Assembly: GCA_947258795.1 (NCBI GenBank)
Contig: CAMYJU010000007.1
Coordinates: 1 to 64,000 of the forward strand
DNA from: an uncultured Gammaproteobacteria bacterium
GTDB lineage: Bacteria > Pseudomonadota > Gammaproteobacteria > DRJJ01
Direction: 5' to 3'
DNA length: 64,000 nt
Part shown: one piece after another, positions 16,645 through 26,189 of the stretch
How positions within the stretch are numbered: the first letter of the stretch is position 1
Layout of the letters: each line of letters begins with the position of its first letter
Position numbers and translations under genes: made by a program
Notes under the pieces: model-generated
Databases searched by the model: none
The model's input: only the letters and a program-made list of their open reading frames with translations
Told to the model about the DNA's origin: nothing

Positions 16645-18138
16645 ATGGAATTGAAAGTATTAGACCAGCCAGAAACAGGTGGTGGCTGCTCATCCGGTAG
16701 CTGTGGTAGCACCGATGATCAATTATCACATTTGCCTGATGCTATCAGGGAGAAGGTGCATAACCACCCGTGTTACTCTGAAGAGGCCCATCATCATTTT
16801 GCACGCATGCACGTTGCAGTTGCACCAGCTTGTAATATTCAGTGCCATTACTGCAATCGCAAGTATGACTGTGCCAATGAGTCCCGACCAGGTGTTGTTT
16901 CAGAGCTGCTTACACCTGATCAAGCTGTGAAAAAGACCATGGCAGTAGCCGCCAATATTCCGCAAATGACAGTACTGGGAATAGCGGGACCCGGGGATCC
17001 ATTGGCTAATCCTGAGCGTACATTCGAAACATTCCGCCAGTTGTCGGAGAAGGCACCGGATATCAAGCTTTGTGTTTCTACCAATGGGCTGGCATTACCT
17101 GCTGCTGTTGAGGAGTTATCAAAACACAATATTGATCATGTAACGATCACGATCAATACAGTTGACCCTGAAATAGGTGCGAAGATATACCCGTGGGTCT
17201 TCTGGAATAATCGCCGGATCAAAGGCAAGAAGGGCGCGAAGATCCTGATTGAACAGCAGCAGAAAGGCCTGGAGATGCTGACTGAAAAGGGCATCCTGGT
17301 CAAGGTCAATTCAGTCATGATCCCGGGCGTTAATGACGATCATCTCAAGGAAGTCAGTAAGATCGTCAAGCAAAAGGGCGCATTTCTGCATAATGTCATG
17401 CCACTGATCGCTGAAGCAGAGCATGGGACATTTTATGGTGTCATGGGTCAACGTGGGCCGACACATGATGAACTGCAGGTTCTGCAGGATGCCTGTGCAG
17501 GTGATATGAACATGATGCGTCACTGCAGGCAATGCCGTGCTGATGCGGTTGGGCTGCTGGGCGAGGACCGCGGTGAAGAATTTACCATGGACAAGATAGA
17601 AGCGATGGATATCGACTATGAAGCCGCGATGGTCAAACGTGCAGAAGTGCATGCAGCCATTGCAAATGAACTGGAGCAGAAAAATAACCAGCCTAATGAA
17701 TCCCTGGTTACGCTTTCATCAATCAAGAAGAAGGATACCCGCCCGGTATTGATGGCAGTGGCGACAACCGGTGGCGGTGTGGTTAACCAGCATTTTGGAC
17801 ATGCTACTGAATTTCTGATCTATGAGGCCAATACGACGGATGTCCGGTTTATCAGCCATCGTAAGGTTGAAGACCTGTATTGCAGTGGAGGTGATACTTG
17901 TGGTGATGGTGAAACGGTTCTCCAAAAGATCATCAAGGTCCTTGATGGTTGCGAAGCAGTGATCTGCTCCAAGATTGGTTATGAACCATGGTCACAACTT
18001 GAAGAGGCGGGCATCATGCCTAATGGTGAGCATGCCATGGAGCCGATTGAGGAGGCCGTTGCGGCCGTCTACAAGGAAATGATCGAGAGTGGTGTACTGG
18101 ATGAAGCGGAATCTGACGCAGAGCTGGTGACAGCCTAG
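16645..18138 (+). CDS. nifB: NifB, radical SAM synthase of the FeMo-co core (NifB-co)
   Basis: A 497-residue NifB of the fused type. The radical SAM motif CNIQCHYC (CxxxCxxC) is near residue 64, followed by NRKYDC and further conserved cysteines ([13 protein letters not shown]). The C-terminal 120 residues ([28 protein letters not shown], read at 366-393) are a NifX-like domain with an HFG motif. NifB builds the 8Fe-9S-C precursor of FeMo-co. Start ATG has AAGGGG upstream and lies 66 bases after a sigma-54 promoter. Confidence 0.97.
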   Translation: MELKVLDQPETGGGCSSGSCGSTDDQLSHLPDAIREKVHNHPCYSEEAHHHFARMHVAVAPACNIQCHYCNRKYDCANESRPGVVSELLTPDQAVKKTMAVAANIPQMTVLGIAGPGDPLANPERTFETFRQLSEKAPDIKLCVSTNGLALPAAVEELSKHNIDHVTITINTVDPEIGAKIYPWVFWNNRRIKGKKGAKILIEQQQKGLEMLTEKGILVKVNSVMIPGVNDDHLKEVSKIVKQKGAFLHNVMPLIAEAEHGTFYGVMGQRGPTHDELQVLQDACAGDMNMMRHCRQCRADAVGLLGEDRGEEFTMDKIEAMDIDYEAAMVKRAEVHAAIANELEQKNNQPNESLVTLSSIKKKDTRPVLMAVATTGGGVVNQHFGHATEFLIYEANTTDVRFISHRKVEDLYCSGGDTCGDGETVLQKIIKVLDGCEAVICSKIGYEPWSQLEEAGIMPNGEHAMEPIEEAVAAVYKEMIESGVLDEAESDAELVTA

Positions 18139-18150
18139 GAGGAAACAAAA

Positions 18151-18429
18151 ATGCCATATTCGATAGTAGAGAGTTGCGTCAAATGTCATGCCTGCTCACC
18201 AGCATGCCCAAACGGGGCAATTTATGAAACTACAGCACATTTCATGGTGGACCCGAAAAAGTGTACGGAATGTGAAGGTGACTATGCAGATCCACAGTGT
18301 GCAAGTATCTGTCCGATCGAGGGAGCGATACTAAACGGATTCAGTGAGGTGGCCAATCCTCCGGGATCACTTACCGGGATTCCACCTGAAAAACTGGCAG
18401 AGGCCATGGCCGAGATCCAGGCACGTTAG
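18151..18429 (+). CDS. fdxN: 2[4Fe-4S] ferredoxin FdxN
   Basis: A 92-residue ferredoxin with CVKCHACSPACP and CTECEGDYADPQCASICP; the second motif has the longer loop of Allochromatium/Azotobacter-type ferredoxins. It follows nifB by twelve bases with a perfect AGGAGG. In Azotobacter the nifB-linked FdxN supports NifB-co formation, so it is probably the electron donor to NifB here. Confidence 0.92.
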   Translation: MPYSIVESCVKCHACSPACPNGAIYETTAHFMVDPKKCTECEGDYADPQCASICPIEGAILNGFSEVANPPGSLTGIPPEKLAEAMAEIQAR

Positions 18430-18439
18430 GAGGTTCAGT

Positions 18440-18658
18440 ATGACGATTACCAATATTGATGTTAAAGACTTTGCAAAGAGAGAGACGGTTTTTAAATCGA
18501 GTATGACTCGTGTCGAGACCTGGTGGAAATCATACCGCCGCGACCAATTGGAGCTTCGCAGGCTGTATTTGTCATCGCCAGCTGCCAGACACTTCCCGAT
18601 ACGGGTATGGAAGGCGCATGGATTTCTGCTGACTGAAATATCAGACAGGCAAAAGTAG
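18440..18658 (+). CDS. 72-residue conserved-looking protein of unknown function
   Basis: I do not recognise this protein. It starts at ATG 18440 eight bases after AGGAGG and ends 15 bases before nifO, so it is translated within the nifB operon. The sequence is basic and aromatic (SSMTRVETWWKSYRRDQLEL, then YLSSPAARHFPIRVWKAHGF), with no cysteine, signal peptide or membrane helix. Its position between fdxN and nifO suggests a small nif accessory or adaptor protein. Confidence 0.7.
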   Translation: MTITNIDVKDFAKRETVFKSSMTRVETWWKSYRRDQLELRRLYLSSPAARHFPIRVWKAHGFLLTEISDRQK

Positions 18659-18673
18659 TTTACAGGCTTCGTA

Positions 18674-19102
18674 ATGGCTGAAATTGTATTTTATGAAAAG
18701 CCAGGCTGTATCACGAACAGTAGGCAAAAGATGATGCTTGCCGATTCAGGCCATATCCTGGATACGAGAAGTATTATTTCAGAAAACTGGAGCAAGACTG
18801 AGCTAAAAAAATATTTCAGCGGCTTGTGTATATCGGAGTGGTTTAACAGAAGCGCGCCGCAGGTGAAGTCTGGTGAGTTGAATCCTGACATGATAACGGA
18901 AGATGTGGCGCTGGCTCTGATGCTGGAAAACCCGCTGCTGATACGCAGGCCTTTATTGCAGGTAAATGGACAATACATAGCCGGGTTCAATGCTGAAGTG
19001 ATCGATGCATGGATAGGGCTTGAATGTAATACGAAGGATACCGGTGGTGAGGGCTGTTCTCGCGTACTGATAGATGATAGTACATGTTACAAGGCTGAAT
19101 GA
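18674..19102 (+). CDS. nifO: NifO, ArsC-like nif protein
   Basis: A 142-residue ArsC/Spx-fold protein. VFYEKPGCITNSRQKMML carries the CxxN-type site at Cys12 instead of a dithiol, and LIRRPLLQVNGQYIAGF is the conserved arginine/cis-Pro region. NifO affects molybdenum distribution in Azotobacter. Its gene position after nifB-fdxN and before nifQ agrees with that cluster. Confidence 0.85.
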   Translation: MAEIVFYEKPGCITNSRQKMMLADSGHILDTRSIISENWSKTELKKYFSGLCISEWFNRSAPQVKSGELNPDMITEDVALALMLENPLLIRRPLLQVNGQYIAGFNAEVIDAWIGLECNTKDTGGEGCSRVLIDDSTCYKAE

Positions 19103-19118
19103 GACTGTTGAGGCCAAT

Positions 19119-20402
19119 ATGCATTACATGAGTAATTCAATTGTTAAGGACGGGAAGGCTGTACAGCTTGATGACGGGGTATACTGGGTGGGTGCTCTTG
19201 ATCCTGACCTGAGAAGCTTTGATATCATTCTTAATACCGCAAATGGAACAAGTTACAACTCGTATCTGATCAAAGGCAGTGAAGGTGTTGCAATAGTCGA
19301 TACCGTAAAGTCCGAGTTTTCCCACGAATTCTTTGCCAGGCTGGAATCGGTGGCTGACTACAGTGATATAAAGGTCATAGTGCTAAACCACCTTGAGCCG
19401 GACCATACAGGCGCGCTACCCGAACTGCTGCAGCGTGCACCGCATGCTAAAGTATATATCTCTGAGCGTGCACAAGGCATGCTGAAGGCCCTGTTGAAAT
19501 CGAATACTGATGACCTGGAATACCAGGCGGTAACGACTGGAGAGCAGGTATCTCTGGGTGACTGCACACTTACCTTTCTGAATACACCATTTTTACACTG
19601 GCCGGACACCCAGTGCACCTATCTTGAAGAGCGGGAGATACTCTTTTCGGGAGATGTGTTTGGTTGTCATTTCTGCGACAGCAGGCTGTTTAATGACAAG
19701 GTCGGTGATTTCAGGTTTTCATTTGACTACTACTACGCGCATATCATGCGTCCATTCAAGAAATGGGTGCTAGAGGCACTTGATCTGATAGATCCCTTGT
19801 CACTACGGATCATTGCGCCAACCCATGGGCCTATACTGAGAGATCGGCCCAGGCGATACGTGAACCACTACCGGGAACTTGCAACTACCAGTCTTAGTGG
19901 TGAACTGGGCACGAATGAAAAGTCCATGATAATTTTTTACATGAGTTCCTACGGGAATACTGCACGTATGGCAGAAGCAATCAGTGCCGGGGCGCAGTCC
20001 GTTGATGGTGTGCGTGTTTCGTTGTTTGATCTGCAAGGAGGTGAAACCGAGCCATTTGTAGATCTTATCGAGGAGGCAGATGCACTTGTTCTGGGTTCGC
20101 CAACCATAAATGGTGATGCTGTAAAACCGGTATGGGATCTGCTTTCTTCACTGATTGTTGTCAACCTGAAAGGGAAGCTGGGTGCGGCATTCGGATCGTA
20201 TGGATGGACAGGTGAAGCTGTCCGAATGATTGAAGATCGACTGCGTGGTCTGAAATTGCGTGTGCCGAAACAGGGTATAAGAGTCAAGCTGATACCAACC
20301 GATGAAGAATTGCAACAATGCTTTGATTTCGGCAATGATATTTCCTCTATATTGGTAGGAAGTTATCAGGATAAAAAAGTGCTGGAAATGGCAGAATTGT
20401 AA
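19119..20402 (+). CDS. Flavodiiron protein (A-type flavoprotein)
   Basis: About 427 residues: an N-terminal metallo-beta-lactamase-like diiron domain (HLEPDHTG ligands, later PDTQCTYL, SGDVFGCHF, APTHGPI) and a C-terminal flavodoxin domain from about residue 265 (IFYMSSYGNTARMAEAI, GSPTINGDAVKPV, FGSYGWTGEAV). These enzymes reduce O2 to water or NO to N2O using FMN electrons. Within the nifB operon the likely roles are local oxygen removal or an electron-transfer link with the ferredoxins that follow. I start it at ATG 19119, preceded by GAGG; an earlier start would lie inside nifO. Confidence 0.92.
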   Translation: MHYMSNSIVKDGKAVQLDDGVYWVGALDPDLRSFDIILNTANGTSYNSYLIKGSEGVAIVDTVKSEFSHEFFARLESVADYSDIKVIVLNHLEPDHTGALPELLQRAPHAKVYISERAQGMLKALLKSNTDDLEYQAVTTGEQVSLGDCTLTFLNTPFLHWPDTQCTYLEEREILFSGDVFGCHFCDSRLFNDKVGDFRFSFDYYYAHIMRPFKKWVLEALDLIDPLSLRIIAPTHGPILRDRPRRYVNHYRELATTSLSGELGTNEKSMIIFYMSSYGNTARMAEAISAGAQSVDGVRVSLFDLQGGETEPFVDLIEEADALVLGSPTINGDAVKPVWDLLSSLIVVNLKGKLGAAFGSYGWTGEAVRMIEDRLRGLKLRVPKQGIRVKLIPTDEELQQCFDFGNDISSILVGSYQDKKVLEMAEL

Positions 20403-20418
20403 CTGGATTTTTAACTGA

Positions 20419-20721
<303 letters not shown>

Positions 20722-20759
20722 TTGTATATTAATTTTTAAAGATATTAGGAGACTAATCG

Positions 20760-21110
20760 ATGGCTGATATAACTTTTAGTAACCCCGAATACAAAGACAA
20801 GACCGTTTATGCGGTGGCCGGTAGTCATACTGAAACGGTTTTGAAGATTGCGAAGGGAAACAGGATACCTGTTGAATTTGATTGCGAAAACGGTGAGTGT
20901 GGCAGTTGTGTTATACACGTAACCAGCCTTGACAAGGACAAGCCAAGGATGGGGTATCACCTGACAGAAAAGGAAAAACAGGTCTTGAAAGAAATCGGGA
21001 AATTGAGCAGCGAAGATCTGGAGAAAATGATCGTCGATGATCTACCGAGCGAATGGAGACTGGCATGCCAGTTTATACCCAGGGATGAAGATGTATTGAT
21101 CGAATACTGA
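20760..21110 (+). CDS. fesII: FeSII (Shethna protein II)-like nitrogenase-protective ferredoxin
   Basis: A 116-residue [2Fe-2S] protein with ligands Cys42, Cys47, Cys50 and Cys103. Beyond the ligands, the pattern of Azotobacter Shethna protein II is clear: CENGECGSCVIHVTSLD, LTEKEKQVLKEIGKL (the lysine-rich insert that contacts nitrogenase), DLPSEWRLACQ and the acidic C-terminus. FeSII locks MoFe and Fe proteins in an inactive, oxygen-tolerant complex. This implies conformational protection in this organism. Separated from the preceding ferredoxin by 38 bases. Confidence 0.85.
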   Translation: MADITFSNPEYKDKTVYAVAGSHTETVLKIAKGNRIPVEFDCENGECGSCVIHVTSLDKDKPRMGYHLTEKEKQVLKEIGKLSSEDLEKMIVDDLPSEWRLACQFIPRDEDVLIEY

Positions 21111-21119
21111 GTATTGATC

Positions 21120-21692
21120 ATGTTAGCCGGTGTACAAGAACATGATAAACAGACTGTCTATGCCAGTCTGATGGCGTTTTGCCTGGGGGATGATAATGAT
21201 GTGGCGATTGCCTGTATGATATCGAGCTGGCAATCAGGTAATACCGTATTGCCTGCAAACGCAGGCTTGAGTCCGCAGGCATTCATCGAGATGCTTGGGT
21301 TCCATTTTCCCGGCTATGACCACACCATGCTTGTACAACCGGATGAACCGGTAAAAACATCCAGGACAGATGAACTGGAGGATGTGAAAAATCTGCTACT
21401 CGGCTATCGTAGCAGTAAGCAGGTATCGGCCGCATGGCTGGCCGATATCCTGGCTATTGCCTGTCACGGTCAGGACCACCTGTGGCAGGATCTCGGTTTA
21501 TGGTCCAGGAAGGACCTAAGCGATCTGATGGCCAGGAATTACCCGGAACTGGCGAAAAAAAATGACAAGAATATGAAATGGAAAAAATTCATATACAAGC
21601 AACTTTGCATTACCGAAGGTATATATACCTGTCGTTCCCCGTCATGTGAGGCCTGTTTGGAATATTCCGACTGTTTTGGACCAGAAGACTGA
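21120..21692 (+). CDS. nifQ: NifQ, molybdenum delivery for FeMo-co
   Basis: About 190 residues. The C-terminal cysteine motif CRSPSCEACLEYSDCFG is the NifQ Fe-S/Mo ligand set (Cx4CxxCx5C). NifQ is a Mo-Fe-S protein that donates Mo to NifEN/NifH. ATG at 21120 is used; a TTG six bases upstream is possible. Gene order nifB-fdxN-nifO-(...)-nifQ matches Azotobacter with the flavodiiron and ferredoxin genes inserted. Confidence 0.92.
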   Translation: MLAGVQEHDKQTVYASLMAFCLGDDNDVAIACMISSWQSGNTVLPANAGLSPQAFIEMLGFHFPGYDHTMLVQPDEPVKTSRTDELEDVKNLLLGYRSSKQVSAAWLADILAIACHGQDHLWQDLGLWSRKDLSDLMARNYPELAKKNDKNMKWKKFIYKQLCITEGIYTCRSPSCEACLEYSDCFGPED

Positions 21693-21741
21693 TATCAGGC
21701 TAACCCGTATATCGCAACTGCCACAAAAGGTTAACATAGAG

Positions 21742-22872
21742 ATGAAAATCGGCATACCTCGTGAAATAAAGAATCATGAATACAGGGTGGGTATGACTCC
21801 CTCGGGCGTATCTATGCTAGTCAAATCAGGACATGACCTGGCGGTCGAATCGGATGCAGGTGCCCGCATTGGCTTTTCTGATGAGATGTACGAACAGGCA
21901 GGAGCAACAATTGTCGGTACACCGGCAGATGTGTATGACTGCCCAATGATTGTCAAGGTCAAGGAACCACAACAGTCAGAGTTTCCGTTAATGCATGAGG
22001 GGCAGGTATTGTTCACCTATCTACATCTTGCCCCTGATCCGGTCCAGACACAAAGTCTGGTAGATAAGAAGGTTATCGCAATTGCCTATGAGACAGTGAC
22101 TGATCATGCAGGACGTCTGCCCTTGCTGGTACCGATGAGTGAGGTAGCGGGGCGAATAGCGATCCAGGCAGGAGCAGTCTCTTTACAGATGGCAAATGGC
22201 GGCAATGGTACACTTCTGGGAGGAGTCCCCGGCGTTGCCCCAGCAAAAGTACTGATTATCGGTGGTGGTGTAGTGGGCACACAGTCAGCAAAAATGGCAG
22301 TCGGACTTGGTGCCAGCGTCACGGTGGTGGACAAGAGTCTTGAGCGTCTGAGGTATCTTGATGATATCTTCGGTACAAGCCTGCAAACGCGTTATGCCGA
22401 TACAGGTAGTATAAATGAACTGGCAGTCGAGTCAGATCTGGTAATAGGCGCGGTGTTGATACCCGGAAAAAAAGCGCCACATCTGATCAGTCACGATATA
22501 GTCAGACAAATGAAAAATGGCTCGGTAGTTGTCGACGTTGCTATAGACCAGGGTGGATGTATCGAGACGTCCAGGCCAACCACACACTCGGACCCGACAT
22601 ACGTAGTAGACGGGGTTGTGCATTACTGTGTGGCAAATATGCCCGGTGCATGCGCACGGACTTCGACGATTGCGCTAACCAATGCAACCATGCCCTATGT
22701 CGAGGCCCTGGCGAACAAGGGTTGGTACAAGGCAATCAAGGAAGATGCCGGGCTGCGTACCGGCCTGAATGTGTTCAGGGGCGAAATTACCAATGCTTCT
22801 GTTGCTGAGGATCTGGGTTATCAATACCTGAATCCGGAGAAACTGGTTTCTGTGGCAAATGAAGCTGCCTAG
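21742..22872 (+). CDS. ald: Alanine dehydrogenase
   Basis: A 376-residue enzyme with the full alanine dehydrogenase pattern: MKIGIPREIKNHEYRVG, KVKEPQ, FTYLHLAPDPVQT, the NAD-binding GGGVVGTQSAKMAVGLGASV and HYCVANMPGACARTST. It interconverts pyruvate plus ammonium and L-alanine with NADH. The ATG at 21742 lies 49 bases after nifQ in the same direction, so it probably shares the nifB transcript and could serve as an ammonium outlet or alanine-export route. Length is normal. Confidence 0.93.
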   Translation: MKIGIPREIKNHEYRVGMTPSGVSMLVKSGHDLAVESDAGARIGFSDEMYEQAGATIVGTPADVYDCPMIVKVKEPQQSEFPLMHEGQVLFTYLHLAPDPVQTQSLVDKKVIAIAYETVTDHAGRLPLLVPMSEVAGRIAIQAGAVSLQMANGGNGTLLGGVPGVAPAKVLIIGGGVVGTQSAKMAVGLGASVTVVDKSLERLRYLDDIFGTSLQTRYADTGSINELAVESDLVIGAVLIPGKKAPHLISHDIVRQMKNGSVVVDVAIDQGGCIETSRPTTHSDPTYVVDGVVHYCVANMPGACARTSTIALTNATMPYVEALANKGWYKAIKEDAGLRTGLNVFRGEITNASVAEDLGYQYLNPEKLVSVANEAA

Positions 22873-22909
22873 TATCATGCAGGTTGCTGAAATCCCAGCT
22901 GCAGTTGAT

Positions 22910-23341
22910 TCATGCTGGTTCTGACCGGTTACCAGTCATTTCTTCGGTATTGCAGACCTGCTTCAGGTGGGCTGCCAGTGCGCTATCCATTGTGGCCACA
23001 TGAAGATTAAACCATTGCGGAATAATTTCACTGATATATGCGCGTCCAAAGGAGCACTGGCCACGACTGACACGTTCCTTGAATTTGCGCATTTCTCCCA
23101 ATACCCTGTTATGTTCCCCTATATGCTCTGACCGGGCGGAAAAACTGTATTGCTCCATCAGTTTGTTTTCATTAGAAAAGTGTTTTTCCGTATGAATGTA
23201 CAGTTTCTCAAACAGGACTACAAATTCCTCATTGGTGGCAGCCTGCATACTGTTTATGATTGATATGAATTCCTGGTGTGTGCAATCCATTATATCCAGA
23301 TTCAGTGAATGGTTGTTTTCTTCCCATTTAATATAAGACAT
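22910..23341 (-). CDS. Bacteriohemerythrin
   Basis: A 143-residue four-helix protein with the hemerythrin iron ligands: MDCTHQEFISIIN, HTEKHFSNENKLM (HxxxE-type), HIGEHNRVL and the C-terminal HVATMDSALAAH. Such proteins bind O2 on a diiron site; in aerobic bacteria they store or deliver oxygen and have been linked to protecting oxygen-labile enzymes. It converges with alanine dehydrogenase and is the last of three minus-strand genes downstream of the SIR2-like gene, though a 135-base gap leaves its promoter unclear. Confidence 0.88.
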   Translation of the reverse strand: MSYIKWEENNHSLNLDIMDCTHQEFISIINSMQAATNEEFVVLFEKLYIHTEKHFSNENKLMEQYSFSARSEHIGEHNRVLGEMRKFKERVSRGQCSFGRAYISEIIPQWFNLHVATMDSALAAHLKQVCNTEEMTGNRSEPA

Positions 23342-23476
23342 GTTCTGTTACCTGAATGATGGAGCGGCCTGACCGATATCAATCGTTCTGAATTTAGTGG
23401 GGAAAGTATTAATGGCCGAATTTACTCCGTCACTGTTTCAAATTGGCCCTGTTTTGAATATCAATTAACTATTATG

Positions 23477-23701
23477 TTACAGGTGCTGGTTTCTTGTGTG
23501 ATTGACTTTTTTTACAACCTTGTTCCTCAGGTAATCCAGAAACTCATCGATATTGTCATAGCCCATTTCAATGATGAAACTGCTTAAATCTGAAGTAAAC
23601 TGCCTGGTCTGTGATATCTCCTGGTGAGACCGACCGCAAGCGCGGCAATGTGTCCCGTCTTCCGTGCAGGCGTTCCGGTTTTTACAGGATCTGAAATTCA
23701 T
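23477..23701 (-). CDS. Small cysteine-rich protein of unknown function
   Basis: A 74-residue protein with four N-terminal cysteines (C6, C12, C19, C22: SCKNRNACTEDGTHCRACGR) that could bind zinc or an Fe-S cluster, followed by a helical part (IIEMGYDNIDEFLDYLRNKVVKKV). The pattern recalls small DUF1289-type zinc-ribbon proteins but I cannot place it firmly. It lies 40 bases downstream of the SIR2-like gene and is probably co-transcribed from the same sigma-54 promoter. Confidence 0.7.
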   Translation of the reverse strand: MNFRSCKNRNACTEDGTHCRACGRSHQEISQTRQFTSDLSSFIIEMGYDNIDEFLDYLRNKVVKKVNHTRNQHL

Positions 23702-23741
23702 TACACGTCAGCAGTCTGTCTTCATAACAGCAGGTAATCAT

Positions 23742-24626
23742 CTAGCATCCTGCCTGCATGGCTGCCTCAGCGGTTTCTGTGTTCAAGTCAATGCCTGTAG
23801 CCTGCAGAAGGTCTGCAACATCTGCCGTTATGATTTCAATTCCCGTTTTATTGCAGAATCTTTGTTCTTTCTCTGTAGGCTCAGGAATCAGCGCCCATCC
23901 TTTTGGTTCTTTAGCGGCATAGGTAATATCAGAAAGAACCATTCTTTCTGTGTCTCTGGTCATGCGCATACCAAGGAACAGGTACTGTTTACTCTTGCGG
24001 TATTCCTTCAGAAAACCTGGAATGGCAAAACCACCCATCAGCTCGGTGATGTAATCGACATAGTCGGCATCCGAGGCGATATAGCTTGGTTCTGGAATGG
24101 GTGAGCCCATTGGTTTATAAAGTACTGGCAGGCTGCTATCTGCATCAGCCTGATCTATCTCGGTGTATGTTGAGCCATTATAATGATAGAGCTTGAAGCG
24201 GTAGTCGGTACCACCAATACGTGCAATACCCAGAATCAGATTATGCGGTGTATCGCTATAACTATCCTGTAGCTGGGTATCACGGTTTACATCAATTATG
24301 TAAGCCGGTTTTACTACGGATAGCCATTCGTGCAGTGGGGCTCTTGTCCACTTCGATTCACTATACAGTTGATCAAGAAAACGACTGACGAAGCTTCGCC
24401 CCTTTTTCAGTTCCATATCCATTGCGGCTCTTGGAAACTCATACATCAGGCGCGGTGCCATGGGTTTACCGGCATTCATTGCCAGAATAAGGCTGTCACT
24501 GTCAGACGGAATCGATTCACCCGTCTCCATATTGGTAACGGTATTCAATATACCTGGTCCCAGATACGGAACAATTTCGCCAGATGTAATGCCTTCAACA
24601 AGATCAGTCATGGTTGTCTTTGTCAT
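23742..24626 (-). CDS. SIR2-like domain protein in the NifA regulon
   Basis: A protein of about 294 residues that resembles the SIR2_2-type fold: VPYLGPGILN at the start stands for the NAD-binding glycine loop, VVKPAYIIDVNRDTQL for the second strand region, and QYLFLGMRMTRDTERMVL for the motif found near the end of SIR2-like domains (FLGYSLxDxxxR). Such domains often bind or hydrolyse NAD; no catalytic His motif is obvious here. Start ATG 24626 is taken because of GGAAGC upstream and a promoter at 24670-24685. It faces nifH and has its own sigma-54 box and NifA site, so it is co-regulated with nitrogenase. Function unknown. Confidence 0.75.
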   Translation of the reverse strand: MTKTTMTDLVEGITSGEIVPYLGPGILNTVTNMETGESIPSDSDSLILAMNAGKPMAPRLMYEFPRAAMDMELKKGRSFVSRFLDQLYSESKWTRAPLHEWLSVVKPAYIIDVNRDTQLQDSYSDTPHNLILGIARIGGTDYRFKLYHYNGSTYTEIDQADADSSLPVLYKPMGSPIPEPSYIASDADYVDYITELMGGFAIPGFLKEYRKSKQYLFLGMRMTRDTERMVLSDITYAAKEPKGWALIPEPTEKEQRFCNKTGIEIITADVADLLQATGIDLNTETAEAAMQAGC

Positions 24627-24669
24627 GATCGCTTCCCTAAAAGAATGTTTATTCGATGCGATAAGTTTG

Positions 24670-24685
24670 TGCAAGTAGCATGCCA
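24670..24685 (-). promoter_or_regulatory. Sigma-54 promoter of the SIR2-like gene
   Basis: Minus strand TGGCATGCTACTTGCA matches the -24/-12 consensus fully at the conserved positions. Start codon 44 bases downstream. Confidence 0.85.
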
Positions 24686-24746
24686 TTGATAAGTAATTGA
24701 TTCATATGATGAGTAATGGAGCATCCATAACATCATTTATCAACCT

Positions 24747-24762
24747 TGTAATAAAACAAACA
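24747..24762 (-). promoter_or_regulatory. NifA activator site for the SIR2-like gene
   Basis: TGTAATAAAACAAACA is TGT-N10-ACA, 61 bases upstream of the -24 box at 24685. The remainder of the 550-base SIR2-nifH gap holds only the nifH elements. Confidence 0.65.
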
Positions 24763-24983
24763 AATATGATGGCCGAAATGACAGGGATATAGAGCTGTAT
24801 TGAACTGCTGTGGTAAAGCAATTACTTTTACGGTTAACGAAACCGGTCCAGGGTCGATCTGGTCACCGGATATATAACGACTTATTACATAGGCACCCAT
24901 ATCTGTTGAGTAAGACGGGGAAAGAAATGATCTGTCCCTGATGTATTAAGAGTCGTTATACAAGACCTTCATAGAAAATCCTT

Positions 24984-24999
24984 TGTAGGTATTCATACA
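24984..24999 (+). promoter_or_regulatory. NifA activator site for nifHDK
   Basis: TGTAGGTATTCATACA is TGT-N10-ACA and itself a near-palindrome, 95 bases upstream of the nifH -24 box. Confidence 0.75.
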
Positions 25000-25094
25000 G
25001 ACTGTAAGGCTTTGTTGAATATCCTACCATCTCGCACACCAGTCGCACTTAATTAAATATGTTAAATACAGTACGTTACCCGATTTATTGATGT

Positions 25095-25110
25095 TGGCAC
25101 GCGCCTTGCA
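25095..25110 (+). promoter_or_regulatory. Sigma-54 promoter of nifH
   Basis: TGGCACGCGCCTTGCA is a perfect match to the -24/-12 consensus. The leader to the nifH ATG is about 57 bases. Confidence 0.95.
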
Positions 25111-25166
25111 GAAGGTCAGGTGTGATTTTACGTATAACGCGAAATAACTAGAAATTCGCATATTAA

Positions 25167-26054
<888 letters not shown>

Positions 26055-26079
26055 TCCCGGATACGGTTGAGACGATTTT

Positions 26080-26100
26080 GGTAAGCCCGTTTAGGGCTTC
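26080..26100 (+). other. Hairpin between nifH and nifD
   Basis: AAGCCC-gttta-GGGCTT without a T run. More likely an mRNA-stabilising or attenuating stem that lets nifH accumulate above nifDK than a full terminator. Confidence 0.5.
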
Positions 26101-26189
26101 CCGTTAACAAACGAGTCCCTGAAAAGATTCGCAGAATTTTCCTGAAACTGTCTGTCACGGATTAGTGGCGACAACACTGGAGAAAGATT

